From: Sellimonas caecigallum
Lineage (GTDB): Bacteria > Bacillota > Clostridia > Lachnospirales > Lachnospiraceae
Direction of reading: 5' to 3'
DNA length: 64,000 bases
NCBI RefSeq assembly: GCF_019754295.1
Contig: NZ_VIRV01000011.1
Coordinates: forward strand, 1-64,000
Below the pieces are notes generated by a model. It ran no database searches, was not told where the DNA came from, and worked only from the letters and a program-made list of their open reading frames with translations. The position numbers and the translations under genes were made by a program. Each line of letters begins with the position of its first letter. The first letter of the stretch is position 1. Below, piece by piece: positions 8,322 to 17,509 of this stretch.

Positions 8322-8355
8322 AAAAAACCTCCCAAAACCGAAGTCCTGAGAGGTT
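8322..8355 (-). terminator. Terminator of rplM-rpsI
   Basis: Read leftward, AACCTCTCA pairs with TTGGGAGGTT around a short loop and is followed by TTTTTTG. A second small hairpin, GAAAAAGCAAAGCTTTTTC, lies nearer the rpsI stop. Confidence 0.75.
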
Positions 8356-8426
8356 TGTAATTCTTTTGAAATTGTAATCCAAACCCGAAAAAGCTTTGCT
8401 TTTTCTCGTTGGCGCTTGGCGCCATA

Positions 8427-8819
8427 TTAACGTTTGGAGAACTGCGGTGCTCTACGAGCTGCTTTGAGACCGTATTTCTTACGTTCTTTCATACGTGGAT
8501 CACGTGTTAAGAATCCGTTTGCTTTGAGAACCGGTCTGTAATCAGCATCTGCTTCAAGCAGTGCTCTGGAGATTCCGTGACGGATTGCTCCAGCCTGTCC
8601 TGTGTATCCGCCGCCGTGTACATTTACAAGTACATCGAATTTGTCTGTTGTCTCTGTTGCTACGAGCGGCTGACGAACTACTACTTTCAATGTTTCAAGT
8701 CCGAAGTATTCGTCGATATCTCTTTTATTTATTGTAATTTTACCTGTTCCCGGTACTAAGTATACTCTTGCGATAGATTTTTTTCTTCTTCCTGTTCCGT
8801 AGAATTTTGCACTAGCCAC
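8427..8819 (-). CDS. rpsI: 30S ribosomal protein S9
   Basis: 130 residues, the usual S9 length. The N-terminal [19 protein letters not shown] and the C-terminal [25 protein letters not shown] tail, which ends in the conserved SKR reaching the ribosomal P site, are both intact. It is a component of the small-subunit head. It lies 26 nt after rplM in the universal rplM-rpsI operon with a TTTCCTCCTCTC-complement ribosome binding site in between. Confidence 0.98.
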   Translation of the reverse strand: MASAKFYGTGRRKKSIARVYLVPGTGKITINKRDIDEYFGLETLKVVVRQPLVATETTDKFDVLVNVHGGGYTGQAGAIRHGISRALLEADADYRPVLKANGFLTRDPRMKERKKYGLKAARRAPQFSKR

Positions 8820-8845
8820 TGTAATTTCCTCCTCTCAACCTTTCC

Positions 8846-9274
8846 TTAAAATGTTAATACTTCCGGTTTCTGAGCTGCATGAGCGTGTTCTGCACCTGCA
8901 TAAACGTGAAGTTTCTTAATCATTGCTCTTCCTAAAGGTCCTTTCGGAAGCATTCCTTTCACAGCAAGTTCAATCACTTTTTCCGGCTTTTTAGCCATCA
9001 TTTCTTTTAATGTTGTTTCTTTCATACCACCAACATATTCGGAGTGATTGTAGTAGATCTTCTGATCCATTTTCTTACCTGTTACTTTTACTTTTTCAGC
9101 GTTGATCACGATCACGTAATCACCTGTATCAACGTGCGGTGTAAATTCCGGTTTATTTTTTCCTCTTAATACGTTTGCAATTCCAGAGCAAAGACGGCCT
9201 AATGTCTGTCCTTCTGCATCAACTACATACCATTTTCTTTCAATCTTATCTGGATTAGCCATGTAAGTTTTCAT
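8846..9274 (-). CDS. rplM: 50S ribosomal protein L13
   Basis: 142 residues; full-length L13 with [27 protein letters not shown] at the start, the [22 protein letters not shown] core and the [16 protein letters not shown] segment. It is an early-assembling large-subunit protein. It is first in the rplM-rpsI operon and preceded by a strong promoter and a leader of about 110 nt. Confidence 0.98.
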   Translation of the reverse strand: MKTYMANPDKIERKWYVVDAEGQTLGRLCSGIANVLRGKNKPEFTPHVDTGDYVIVINAEKVKVTGKKMDQKIYYNHSEYVGGMKETTLKEMMAKKPEKVIELAVKGMLPKGPLGRAMIKKLHVYAGAEHAHAAQKPEVLTF

Positions 9275-9421
9275 TGGTTGACCTCCTGTTTACAATCTTC
9301 TACATTAAATAATGAACTTTATTATAATTATGGAAATCAGTCCGCTCCGGGGCTATGGTGCAAACTGTTTTCTTCTCATGTCATACTGTTTTAGTATACG
9401 CTTTTGGTCTTTGTCTGTCAA
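9275..9421 (-). promoter_or_regulatory. rplM promoter and leader
   Basis: TTGACA (9421-9416), 17-nt spacer, TATACT (9398-9393). The leader of about 110 nt contains possible stem-forming segments (a GCACC...CCCCGGAGC region near 9355-9340). L13 leaders that bind the protein for autoregulation are known in Firmicutes; assigning this one to that family is inference. AGGAGG precedes the ATG. Confidence 0.6.
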
Positions 9422-9567
9422 CCGTTTTTTATAAAGTTTTTTGCCTTTTTTTGCCGAATTTTTTCTGTTTTTTAGCCATCGGTTCTATATTGAATCTCTG
9501 ATTGTTACGTGATAAACTATGAATGTTCTGACAATAATAATTGTACGTATAGAAAGGGGATATTTTC

Positions 9568-11586
9568 ATGTGGGCTTACAATGGAATTTTTTATCAGATA
9601 TATCCGATCGGCTTTTGCGGTGCTCCTGTTCACAATGACGGACAGACGGTTCCTAGAATCCGAAAAATCATCGATTGGGCGGATTACATCCAGAGTCTTG
9701 GTGTCGACTCCATCCTTCTGAATCCGATCTTCGAATCCGACAATCATGGATACGACACAAGAGATTTCCTGAAAATCGACTGCCGTCTCGGTACCAATGC
9801 GGATTTTGCAGATGTATGCCGCGAGCTTCACAGCCGAGGTGTGCGTGTCGTCCTGGACGGCGTGTTCAACCATGTCGGGAGAGGATTCTGGGCATTTCGC
9901 GATGTCCAGGAAAAGAAGTGGGACTCTGCTTACAAAGACTGGTTTCACATCAATTTTGACGGCAACAGCGGATACAATGACGGCTTCTGGTACGAAGGCT
10001 GGGAAGGACACTTTGAGCTAGTGAAACTGAATCTTCAGAACCCTCATGTAGTGGACTATCTTCTGAACTGCGTCCGGACATGGATCCAGGAATTTGATAT
10101 TGATGGACTGCGTCTTGATGTGGCATACAGTCTGGATCACAATTTTATGCGGAAGCTTCGCAGTTTCTGCACGTCTCTGAAACCGGATTTTGTTTTGATC
10201 GGAGAAGTCCTTTTCGGGGACTACAATCTGATCGTCAACGACGACATGCTCCACAGCTGCACAAATTACGAGTGCTACAAAGGTCTTTTTTCCAGCTTTA
10301 ACGATATGAACTTATTTGAGATCGCACACTCCCTGAACCGTCAGTTCGGACCGGAACAGTGGTGCATCTACCGCGGTAAACATCTCATGACTTTTGCGGA
10401 TAATCACGATGTCACACGGATTGCCAGCATCTTGAAGTGTCGTGAACACCTTCGTCCGGTTTATGGCACACTCCTTACCATGCCTGGCATACCTTGCATT
10501 TATTATGGAAGCGAATGGGGCGAAGAGGGGATCAAGGCGCCTGATAATGACTACGCACTTCGGCCGTGTTTTGAGGCTCCGAAACCAAATGAACTGACAG
10601 CGTACATCCGTCAGCTGATCGCTTTTCGGCAAAAGAGTGATGCCCTGTGCAATGGCACATACCGCAATGTCCTGATCATGAACCGTCAGCTGATCTTTGA
10701 GCGCAAGACAGACAAAGAACGGATCTTTGTGGCTGTCAATGCGGACAGTACGGACTATCAGGCAAATCACGGGGAACTTCAAGGGGAAGTCAAGGATCTC
10801 ATTTCGGGAGAGGTGTTTTCCATGAACGGACAGCTTTCCATGCCTCCATACAGCGTCCGGATCCTCGTATTTGATCACAGAAACCACCCAGAGTACGAAG
10901 AAGACAGGAACGTATCCGTCCAGTTATCTGAGAATTCCATTTCGGAAGACAGATCTTTTGATGAAAAGGAAGTGCTTTTGCTCCCATCCTTTTCTGATCT
11001 GACTTGCATCCTTGCTTCTGCTTCTCCGAGAAGAACGGAGCTTTTATCCCAGGCAGGCATCGTTCACACCGTCATTCCGTCATCCTGTGAAGAACATGTC
11101 AATTCCTGTATTCCGGAAGAGGTTGTGAAAGAGCTTGCCTCACAGAAGGCTGATGATGTCTTCCACACTTACCGCAAAACACATCCAGACGATGATGTGC
11201 TTGTCATCGGCGCAGATACAGTAGTTGCGTTTGACGGACAGATCTTAGGAAAACCTTCCGGAAAGGAAGATGCGTACGGCATGATTTCTTCCTTGCAAGG
11301 TCATACCCACCAGGTGTACACCGGAGTTTGTCTGATTCTTTCCTGCGGTTTAGAGAAACGTACCGAGACATTTAGTGTGAAAAGCGATGTAGAAGTGTAT
11401 CCGATGACAGAACAGGAAATCCAGGCTTATCTTTCTACCGATGAGCCATACGATAAGGCTGGTTCTTACGCAGTCCAAGGGCATTTTGCAGTCCATGTCA
11501 AAGGTATCCGGGGCGATTACAACAACATCGTCGGTCTTCCGATCGCAGAGATCTATCAGAAACTGAAAAACTGGATCCAATTTTAA
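9568..11586 (+). CDS. Alpha-amylase family glycosidase fused to a Maf nucleotide pyrophosphatase
   Basis: 672 residues in one uninterrupted frame. Residues 1-440 are a GH13 barrel with an intact catalytic set: nucleophile D184 in GLRLD, acid/base E213 in LIGEV and H280/D281 in FADNHD; residues ~98-103 give the DGVFNH region. It lacks a signal peptide, so it should act on short alpha-glucans in the cytoplasm. A linker (~440-477) leads to a complete Maf domain (478-672) with LASASPRRTELL, the GADTVV motif and YDKAGSYAVQG. Maf/YhdE proteins hydrolyse non-canonical or modified NTPs. AGGGGA lies 9 nt before the ATG. Confidence 0.9.
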   Translation: MWAYNGIFYQIYPIGFCGAPVHNDGQTVPRIRKIIDWADYIQSLGVDSILLNPIFESDNHGYDTRDFLKIDCRLGTNADFADVCRELHSRGVRVVLDGVFNHVGRGFWAFRDVQEKKWDSAYKDWFHINFDGNSGYNDGFWYEGWEGHFELVKLNLQNPHVVDYLLNCVRTWIQEFDIDGLRLDVAYSLDHNFMRKLRSFCTSLKPDFVLIGEVLFGDYNLIVNDDMLHSCTNYECYKGLFSSFNDMNLFEIAHSLNRQFGPEQWCIYRGKHLMTFADNHDVTRIASILKCREHLRPVYGTLLTMPGIPCIYYGSEWGEEGIKAPDNDYALRPCFEAPKPNELTAYIRQLIAFRQKSDALCNGTYRNVLIMNRQLIFERKTDKERIFVAVNADSTDYQANHGELQGEVKDLISGEVFSMNGQLSMPPYSVRILVFDHRNHPEYEEDRNVSVQLSENSISEDRSFDEKEVLLLPSFSDLTCILASASPRRTELLSQAGIVHTVIPSSCEEHVNSCIPEEVVKELASQKADDVFHTYRKTHPDDDVLVIGADTVVAFDGQILGKPSGKEDAYGMISSLQGHTHQVYTGVCLILSCGLEKRTETFSVKSDVEVYPMTEQEIQAYLSTDEPYDKAGSYAVQGHFAVHVKGIRGDYNNIVGLPIAEIYQKLKNWIQF

Positions 11587-11602
11587 CATTAAATAAACCA
11601 TC

Positions 11603-11655
11603 AGCCCTGTTGGTACCAGGTCTTTTCTGTCCTTGATTCCAACAGGGCTTCCATT
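11603..11655. terminator. Bidirectional terminator
   Basis: AGCCCTGTTGG (11603-11613) pairs perfectly with CCAACAGGGCT (11639-11649) and is followed by TCCATTTTT. It lies between the amylase-Maf gene and the end of the long leftward peptidase operon and probably serves both. Confidence 0.8.
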
Positions 11656-11662
11656 TTTCAGG

Positions 11663-12679
11663 CTATTTCCATGTCTTTTCTGTTTCTATCTTTATTTCTT
11701 TTTCGAGAAAAACTTTCAAAAGTTCTTTGCATGCTGCAATATCTTTTTTATGGATCATGTTGTTCGGCGTATGACCGTATCTTGTCGGAATAGATAACCC
11801 TAATGTCTTTACACCTTTCCCTGATTTCATGATCGCTCCGATGTCTGTCCCCCCTGCATAAAGTGCATCCATCTGAAACGGTATCCCATTTTCTTCAGCT
11901 ATGTCTCTCAGTTTGCATGTCCACTCATGATCGCAGAGGACACTGCCGTCGCTTACTTTGATAGCCACTCCTTTCCCAAGTACCGGGTTTCCGTAGTCTT
12001 CCCCCGGGAGATCAAAGGAACGTGTAATGTCAACGGCAATTCCCAAATCCGGCTGTATTCTTTCGGCAGCCACAGTCGCTCCTCTCAATCCCACTTCTTC
12101 CTGGACGGTAAACGTAAAGTAAATGTCATGGTATGGTGTTTGCATTTCCTTAATCGTCTCCATAAGGATAGAACAAGCCACTCTGTCATCGAATGCTTTC
12201 GCAAGGACGCAGTCTCCCGCCGCATGTTCAAACTCTCCTTGGATCACAGCGCAGTCCCCGACTTTCACATATTTCTCTGCATCTTCCCGGGAAGATACTC
12301 CAATATCCACGTAAAGCTCTCTGATATCTGCATCTTTTATATCCTGAATATTTCGGTCACATGCAATGACCCCTGTAATACCATTTTTGAAGCGGACGCG
12401 GTTCATGTAGATCACAAAGGCCGAGAGCCCGCCGATTTGCTTTACTTTCAGCAATCCGTTGTCCAAAATACGGACGACACACAACCCGATTTCATCCATA
12501 TGAGCAGAAACCATGATTTTCTTCTTCTCTGTTCCACATCCCCGCTTCAGCAGAAAAAGATTCCCAACTGCATCCTGTTTTATCTCGTCCACATTGTCAG
12601 CCGCGTTTTTTATTATAAAAGCAGCTACCTCTTCTTCCTGTCCGCTCACGCCCCATAATTGTGTCAATTTTTCTAACAT
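11663..12679 (-). CDS. M42 family metallopeptidase (glutamyl/deblocking aminopeptidase type)
   Basis: 338 residues from the second of two adjacent ATGs, 8 nt after AGAGG; a longer in-frame extension to 12895 overlaps the upstream gene and is not credible. Two-metal ligands of the M42 fold are visible: H in SAHMDEIG, D in AFDDRVAC, E-E in VQEEVGLRGA, D in AVDITRSF and H in RYGHTPNN. The family forms tetrahedral, self-compartmentalised cytoplasmic aminopeptidases that trim short peptides. It is the last gene of the operon, 22 nt after the epimerase-like gene. Confidence 0.92.
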   Translation of the reverse strand: MLEKLTQLWGVSGQEEEVAAFIIKNAADNVDEIKQDAVGNLFLLKRGCGTEKKKIMVSAHMDEIGLCVVRILDNGLLKVKQIGGLSAFVIYMNRVRFKNGITGVIACDRNIQDIKDADIRELYVDIGVSSREDAEKYVKVGDCAVIQGEFEHAAGDCVLAKAFDDRVACSILMETIKEMQTPYHDIYFTFTVQEEVGLRGATVAAERIQPDLGIAVDITRSFDLPGEDYGNPVLGKGVAIKVSDGSVLCDHEWTCKLRDIAEENGIPFQMDALYAGGTDIGAIMKSGKGVKTLGLSIPTRYGHTPNNMIHKKDIAACKELLKVFLEKEIKIETEKTWK

Positions 12680-12701
12680 CATCCTACCTCTTTTTTCATT
12701 T

Positions 12702-13415
12702 TTATAAATGATATTTTTCTGCCGCCTCGTCGATGGCTTTTCTGCACTTTTGTACCCCTGCCGCGATTCCGTCCGGATCCTTAAAGATAGCAGAAGATAA
12801 AATGATGACATCCGGGTTGCATGCAACGGCTGCATCCATGTTGTCAAAACGGAGACCTCCGTCAATGGCCAGTTCACATTTCGGATTTTTTTCATCGATC
12901 ATTTTTCTGGCGCGTTTGATCAGGTCAACTGCACTTCTTCTCCATCCCCAGTTGTCTTTTCCGTCTGTATCGTCCACTCCATGTACTACCAGCTGCAGCC
13001 GGTCGATGTCATAGATCGCCTCGTCCACAAAGCAAAGAGGTGTATAGCATCCTAAAGTAAGACCGATCTTCATGCCAAATTCACGGCAGTAATTGATGAT
13101 ATATGCCAGCGGCGCCCCAAGGAAATGCTCTGCCGGAAGAATCAGCATATTACATCCTGCTGCTGCTATCTTTTCGATAAACAGCCTGTCACAGTCTCTT
13201 GTATAAATATGACATTCGATATTTTTTTTCGTATACGGCCGAATTCCCTCAATGATCTGATGTCCTCCCATGAGCTGCATGTTCTTCAGATCATGCATAT
13301 CTGCCGCATCTGAGTGTATGTAGTCTACTCCTGCTGCGTCTGCCTCTGCTACCAAGTCTGCGATATGGCCATAGTCTACGTGTGCCAGTCCTGCTGCAAT
13401 TTTAATATGTTTCAT
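12702..13415 (-). CDS. Ribulose-phosphate 3-epimerase-like protein
   Basis: 237 residues with the RPE barrel pattern: N-terminal KIAAGLAHVDYGHIADLVAEADAAGVDYIHSDAADMHD, the central HIYTRD strand where true RPE has HLMI, and C-terminal LAIDGGLRFDNM plus IILSSAIFKD for phosphate binding. RPE enzymes interconvert D-ribulose-5-phosphate and D-xylulose-5-phosphate. Divergence at the metal-binding His/Asp positions (AGLAHVDYGH, YIHSDAAD) suggests another phosphosugar, perhaps a hexulose-6-phosphate. Its place among peptidase genes is unusual. GAGGAGG is 8 nt before the ATG. Confidence 0.75.
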   Translation of the reverse strand: MKHIKIAAGLAHVDYGHIADLVAEADAAGVDYIHSDAADMHDLKNMQLMGGHQIIEGIRPYTKKNIECHIYTRDCDRLFIEKIAAAGCNMLILPAEHFLGAPLAYIINYCREFGMKIGLTLGCYTPLCFVDEAIYDIDRLQLVVHGVDDTDGKDNWGWRRSAVDLIKRARKMIDEKNPKCELAIDGGLRFDNMDAAVACNPDVIILSSAIFKDPDGIAAGVQKCRKAIDEAAEKYHL

Positions 13416-13467
13416 CTTTTATTCCTCCTCATAACTTAAATTTAATAGGTACCTTATATTTTCCCGT

Positions 13468-14625
13468 TTACTTTTCTTTCAGGTAAACAATTTTTCCGTC
13501 TACTAGAGTGCCCATGCATTCTGCCGTCAGATTTTCTACCGGATTCTGATCGAAAATAGCGATATCTGCATCTTTTCCTACCTCAATGGAGCCGACTCTT
13601 TCTTCCAGTCCAAGTATTTCAGCTGCATTGATCGTGATGGACCGCATTGCCTCATCCAACGGAAGCCCTGCTTTGTGACACATTCCCGCACATATTCTCA
13701 GATTGCTCGTGTGCATTGCCGGCAAATCTGTCATGATAGCAAGTTTTACTCCTGCTTCATAAAGAACGGCTGCTGATTCGACACATTGATGTACGACTTC
13801 ATTCTTATGTGGAAATCCTAAAAATGGTCCTAAAATAACTCCTTTTTGTCTTGTGTGTGCCAGAACATCTGCTATGAGATGCCCCTCGCTGCAGTGATCC
13901 AGTGTGATTGCCAGATCGAATTCATCTGCAATCCGCAGCGCTGTCATAATGTCATCTGCCCTGTGGACATGCGCTTTCAAAGGAAGATTTCCTTCTACCA
14001 CTGGAACTAGGGCTTCCAGCCGCATATCAAACGCCCGGCCTTTTTTTCCTGCATACTCTTTTGCTTTATAAAGCCATTCCCGGATAATTGCTGCTGTTGC
14101 CATCCTTGTGACCGGAGAGTGGCCTTTTGGTCCGTGGGAATTCTTCGGATTTTCTCCAAACGCAGCTTTCATGGCAAGAGGCTCCTTAAGAATCATGTCG
14201 TCAACGATCTTGCCTGCGGTTTTCATGGCAACAAACTGTCCTGCAAGCGGGTTGCTGCTTCCAGGTCCGGTAGCCACACATGTTACCCCGTTTTCACAGG
14301 AATGGCGAAATTCCGGATCCAGCGGATAGATTCCATCTATCGCCCTCAAATGCGGTGTGACCGGATCAGTATCTTCATTTCCATCCACGCCTGCATTCCC
14401 AATCCCCCATTCGAAAATTCCAATGTGATTATGCGCGTCTATGATCCCAGGCATTACGATTCCTTCCTTCGCATCCACAATCACACATTCGTCAGGAGCA
14501 CTCAGATTTTTCCCTATCTCCTTGATTTTCCCCTTTTCAATAAGGATTTCCCCTTCTGTGATTTCATGGGCGCTGTTCATTGTATGTATGAGCCCATTCC
14601 TGATCAGAATACTCTGTTCCTTCAT
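13468..14625 (-). CDS. Metal-dependent amidohydrolase (imidazolonepropionase-like)
   Basis: 385 residues, an amidohydrolase-superfamily barrel within a small beta-sandwich. Metal and catalytic residues: H65 and H67 in DAHNH, later His in KAHVHRADD and LDHCSEGH, and Asp in IMTDLPAMH. The closing GSIEVGKDADIAIFDQNPV completes the sandwich. Relatives hydrolyse cyclic amides or act as dipeptidases on Xaa-Pro or acylated amino acids; the substrate is unknown. It sits 12 nt after the M3 peptidase and 52 nt before the epimerase-like gene in the same leftward operon. Confidence 0.82.
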   Translation of the reverse strand: MKEQSILIRNGLIHTMNSAHEITEGEILIEKGKIKEIGKNLSAPDECVIVDAKEGIVMPGIIDAHNHIGIFEWGIGNAGVDGNEDTDPVTPHLRAIDGIYPLDPEFRHSCENGVTCVATGPGSSNPLAGQFVAMKTAGKIVDDMILKEPLAMKAAFGENPKNSHGPKGHSPVTRMATAAIIREWLYKAKEYAGKKGRAFDMRLEALVPVVEGNLPLKAHVHRADDIMTALRIADEFDLAITLDHCSEGHLIADVLAHTRQKGVILGPFLGFPHKNEVVHQCVESAAVLYEAGVKLAIMTDLPAMHTSNLRICAGMCHKAGLPLDEAMRSITINAAEILGLEERVGSIEVGKDADIAIFDQNPVENLTAECMGTLVDGKIVYLKEK

Positions 14626-14637
14626 TGCTTCCCTCCA

Positions 14638-16308
14638 CTACAAAATACTTTTGGCAACGCTGTCCGCCAATTTACCGATCACTCCTTTTTCAAAAGGCGA
14701 TGGTAGTCCTGCCGCCTCCACGGTGTCTTTAAATCCCATCTGTCCACTGTATTTCAAAATATTTTTATAGCAGTTCCATGCCTGATCGTGATCTTCTTCA
14801 TCCATAAAATGCAGCTCCAGAGCGCACACTTGGGCCAGAACATAATCGATATAGTAGAATGGCCAGCGATATACATGTGTCTGTCTCTGCCATGCCCGGC
14901 CCTGTCCCAGGAAGATTTCCGTCTCGTAATGTTTCCACGGCAAATATTCTTTTTCCAACTTTTTCCACAGCGCTTTTCTGTCTTCCGGGGTAAACTCCGG
15001 ATGATCATATATGGTCTCCTGGAATTCGTCTATCGCGCACCCATAAGGAATGAAGGATAGGGCATTTTTGAGATGAATGTATTTGTATGAGGAAAGATCT
15101 TCTTCCGGCAATACATAATGCAGATACGGCCATACAAGGAATTCCATCCCCATAGAATGAATTTCTGCCAGATCGGAACTGCACCCTCCTGCAAAACTAA
15201 ACGGTTCTCCCCGTTTTATGTAGGAGTGAAAACCATGTCCCGTCTCATGGGCAAATGTCTTTAACGCTCCTTCTGTCGCATTGTAAGTTTCAAAAATGAA
15301 TGGCATGTGATATGCGGCCACATAATTGGAATACGCTCCCATAATTTTTCCCGGCCGCACAGCAAGATCGAAAAATTCGCATTCCAGAAGATCTTCATAG
15401 TATATGTGTGTCTCCGGAGAAAGTTCTTTATAGACTTTTCTGAAATCCTCCAAAATCTCTTTTGTGGGTTCCGGTTTCTTTCCTCCTGCAAATATGTCTT
15501 CGTCGTAGTGATAGAGCACGTCAATCCCCAGATCCTCTTTTTGTTTTTCAAAGAGCATATTTGCCACCGGAACAATTTTTTTCTTTACTTCTTCCCTGAA
15601 AGAGGCAATCTCTTTTTTCGTATAGCTCGTCCTTCCCATACGGCAATATCCGACTTCCGTGAAAGACGTTTTTCCAAGTTTTTCTGCGATCTTGGCACGT
15701 ACTTTTACAAGCTGATCAAAAAGCTCATCCAGTTCTTTTCCAACCGAAGCGTATGCTTTTTCCCAGATTGCCGCATATTTCGAACGTTCTGACCGGTCTT
15801 TGCTTCCCAGGTGCGGACCTATTTTGGAAAGCGGAACAGTACCTTCTTCTGTTTCCGCTGTCAGATTTGCGATCATTTCCGAATATCTGGAGGAAAGTTC
15901 ATTTTCCTTTGCCAGGTCTTCCATAATCTCCGGACTGAAACTTTCTTTTTTCAGAGCAGCAAGGCGAAACGGTTCTGTCCCCAGATGTTTTTCCAGCTCT
16001 TTTTGGTACGGGCTTGACAAAAGCACTTCATTCATTTCATTTTCCAATGCTTCATAACGTGGTTTCACATGGTCAAAAAACTCGGTCTCTTTTCTGTAAA
16101 ACTCATCGTTTACGTCCATCGTATTCCGAGCTTCACATACCACTGCCAAAGTTCCAAATTCTTCCCTCATGCGGTCCAGAGCAAGTAATGCATAATAAGC
16201 TGCGCCGAAACTTTTCGTATCCCGTATTTCATCTAACTGCTTCCTGAATTTTTCTTCATATTGATCCATATCCAGTCTCACATAAGGAACATCTTGAAAT
16301 TTTATCAT
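14638..16308 (-). CDS. M3 family oligoendopeptidase (PepF/oligopeptidase type)
   Basis: 556 residues, typical of the pz-peptidase/M3 subgroup. The zinc site is HETGH (H354, E355, H358) with the third ligand E382 in DLAEIHSMGMEF. The N-terminal half is the all-helical M3_N region. There is no signal peptide, so it is a cytoplasmic zinc enzyme that cuts peptides of roughly 5-20 residues, a logical next step after oligopeptide import. It lies 22 nt after the alcohol dehydrogenase gene in the same operon. Confidence 0.93.
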   Translation of the reverse strand: MIKFQDVPYVRLDMDQYEEKFRKQLDEIRDTKSFGAAYYALLALDRMREEFGTLAVVCEARNTMDVNDEFYRKETEFFDHVKPRYEALENEMNEVLLSSPYQKELEKHLGTEPFRLAALKKESFSPEIMEDLAKENELSSRYSEMIANLTAETEEGTVPLSKIGPHLGSKDRSERSKYAAIWEKAYASVGKELDELFDQLVKVRAKIAEKLGKTSFTEVGYCRMGRTSYTKKEIASFREEVKKKIVPVANMLFEKQKEDLGIDVLYHYDEDIFAGGKKPEPTKEILEDFRKVYKELSPETHIYYEDLLECEFFDLAVRPGKIMGAYSNYVAAYHMPFIFETYNATEGALKTFAHETGHGFHSYIKRGEPFSFAGGCSSDLAEIHSMGMEFLVWPYLHYVLPEEDLSSYKYIHLKNALSFIPYGCAIDEFQETIYDHPEFTPEDRKALWKKLEKEYLPWKHYETEIFLGQGRAWQRQTHVYRWPFYYIDYVLAQVCALELHFMDEEDHDQAWNCYKNILKYSGQMGFKDTVEAAGLPSPFEKGVIGKLADSVAKSIL

Positions 16309-16330
16309 CTGTCTTTACTCCTTCCCTATT

Positions 16331-17497
16331 TTAATAACTTTTTTTCATAATATTGAAAAGTTCGTCTTTCGGCGCAAACGGCAAGAAAGAGAACACCGGA
16401 TTTTCCAGCATCGTTTGAAACTCTTCCGGAGTTACCCCGAGGCTTGACAGCGTCTTGTGAATCCCGATCTCATCAAGAAATTTTCTTACCAGTTTGGGAA
16501 GTTCTTTCGCCGCCTCCTGATCACTTTTCCACTCACAGTCCGGATCAAATATTCTGCTCACGGCTGCACATTTTTCCGTCTCTTTCTCCCATATATAATC
16601 CAGATAAGCCGGATACAAACTTGCCAGGCACTGGCCATGGGCAATCCTCGGAGCAACACCTCCAATTACCTCACTTAAAGGATGCGGAATCGTCGCAGCC
16701 GCATTGCTCAGCGAAATCCCGGCAAACGCTGCTGCCTGCGACAAAACAGCGCGAAGTTCGATATCAGACGGATCTTTTACTAATCTCGGCAATGCTCCGA
16801 TGATCATTTCCATCGCTTTTTTTGCGATCATACGAGTGTAAATCGAAGAGCACTCTCTCATATAGCTTTCAAATGCGTGGGTAAATGCATCAAATCCAGT
16901 CATCGCTGTCATTCGAGGCGGAAGTGTCCTTGTCAGTTCTGGATCTATAAGAGCCACCTCTGCAAACCCTTCCGGATGAAAGACGCACATTTTTGCCCCT
17001 TTTTCCGTCTGAGACAGCACCATAGCCTGCGTCATCTCGCTCCCGGTTCCGGCAGTTGTCGGCACTGCTATGACAGGAATCTTCTTTCCCAATGACTCAT
17101 AGCTGGCAAATGCATCTGTATACTTCTGAAAAATCTCATCCCAGTCAAGTTTTTCCACATTCTCAAAGAGCGCGATTGCTTTGGCCGTGTCGATTGAACT
17201 CCCTCCTCCGACGGCAACGATGACTTCCAGTTTTTCATCGTGTACGATCTGAATCGCTTTTTCGATCCCTTTTACGTCCGGGTTTGGAATCACTTCATCA
17301 AAATGTCGTACAAACCCTCCTGCCTGCTCTATAATGTCTCGTACTCTTTCATACAGCGGCCGCAGGACCTCTTCCTCATTGGTTGTCGTCACAAGGAGAC
17401 ACCTTTTCCCGTACTGCTTTACAATTTCTCCCAGCTGATTTACTTTTCCGCATCCGAATTCCATCCGCGTTGGCTGATAAAATGAAAATTCTTCCAT
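16331..17497 (-). CDS. Iron-containing (group III) alcohol dehydrogenase
   Basis: 388 residues. The nucleotide-binding VGGGSSIDTAKA is at ~96-107; the metal ligands D203 and H207 (GFDAFTHAFES), H272 (IPHPLSE) and H287 (IAHGQC) are all present. Group III enzymes reduce aldehydes or ketones, or oxidise alcohols, with NAD(P)H in the cytoplasm. Its insertion between an amidohydrolase and a peptidase, with 12- and 22-nt gaps, implies that the imported compound yields a carbonyl product. The specific substrate is not predictable. Confidence 0.9.
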   Translation of the reverse strand: MEEFSFYQPTRMEFGCGKVNQLGEIVKQYGKRCLLVTTTNEEEVLRPLYERVRDIIEQAGGFVRHFDEVIPNPDVKGIEKAIQIVHDEKLEVIVAVGGGSSIDTAKAIALFENVEKLDWDEIFQKYTDAFASYESLGKKIPVIAVPTTAGTGSEMTQAMVLSQTEKGAKMCVFHPEGFAEVALIDPELTRTLPPRMTAMTGFDAFTHAFESYMRECSSIYTRMIAKKAMEMIIGALPRLVKDPSDIELRAVLSQAAAFAGISLSNAAATIPHPLSEVIGGVAPRIAHGQCLASLYPAYLDYIWEKETEKCAAVSRIFDPDCEWKSDQEAAKELPKLVRKFLDEIGIHKTLSSLGVTPEEFQTMLENPVFSFLPFAPKDELFNIMKKSY

Positions 17498-17509
17498 CAG
17501 ATTCCTCCT

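Noticed and set aside
9568-11586. Treating the amylase and Maf parts as two genes
   Set aside because: No stop codon or start signal separates them; the linker is in frame and continuous.
11927-12658. A 243-codon rightward frame opposite the M42 peptidase gene
   Set aside because: It lies entirely antisense to a well-supported gene, has a composition rich in Cys/His/Phe/Ser typical of shadow frames and no ribosome binding site.
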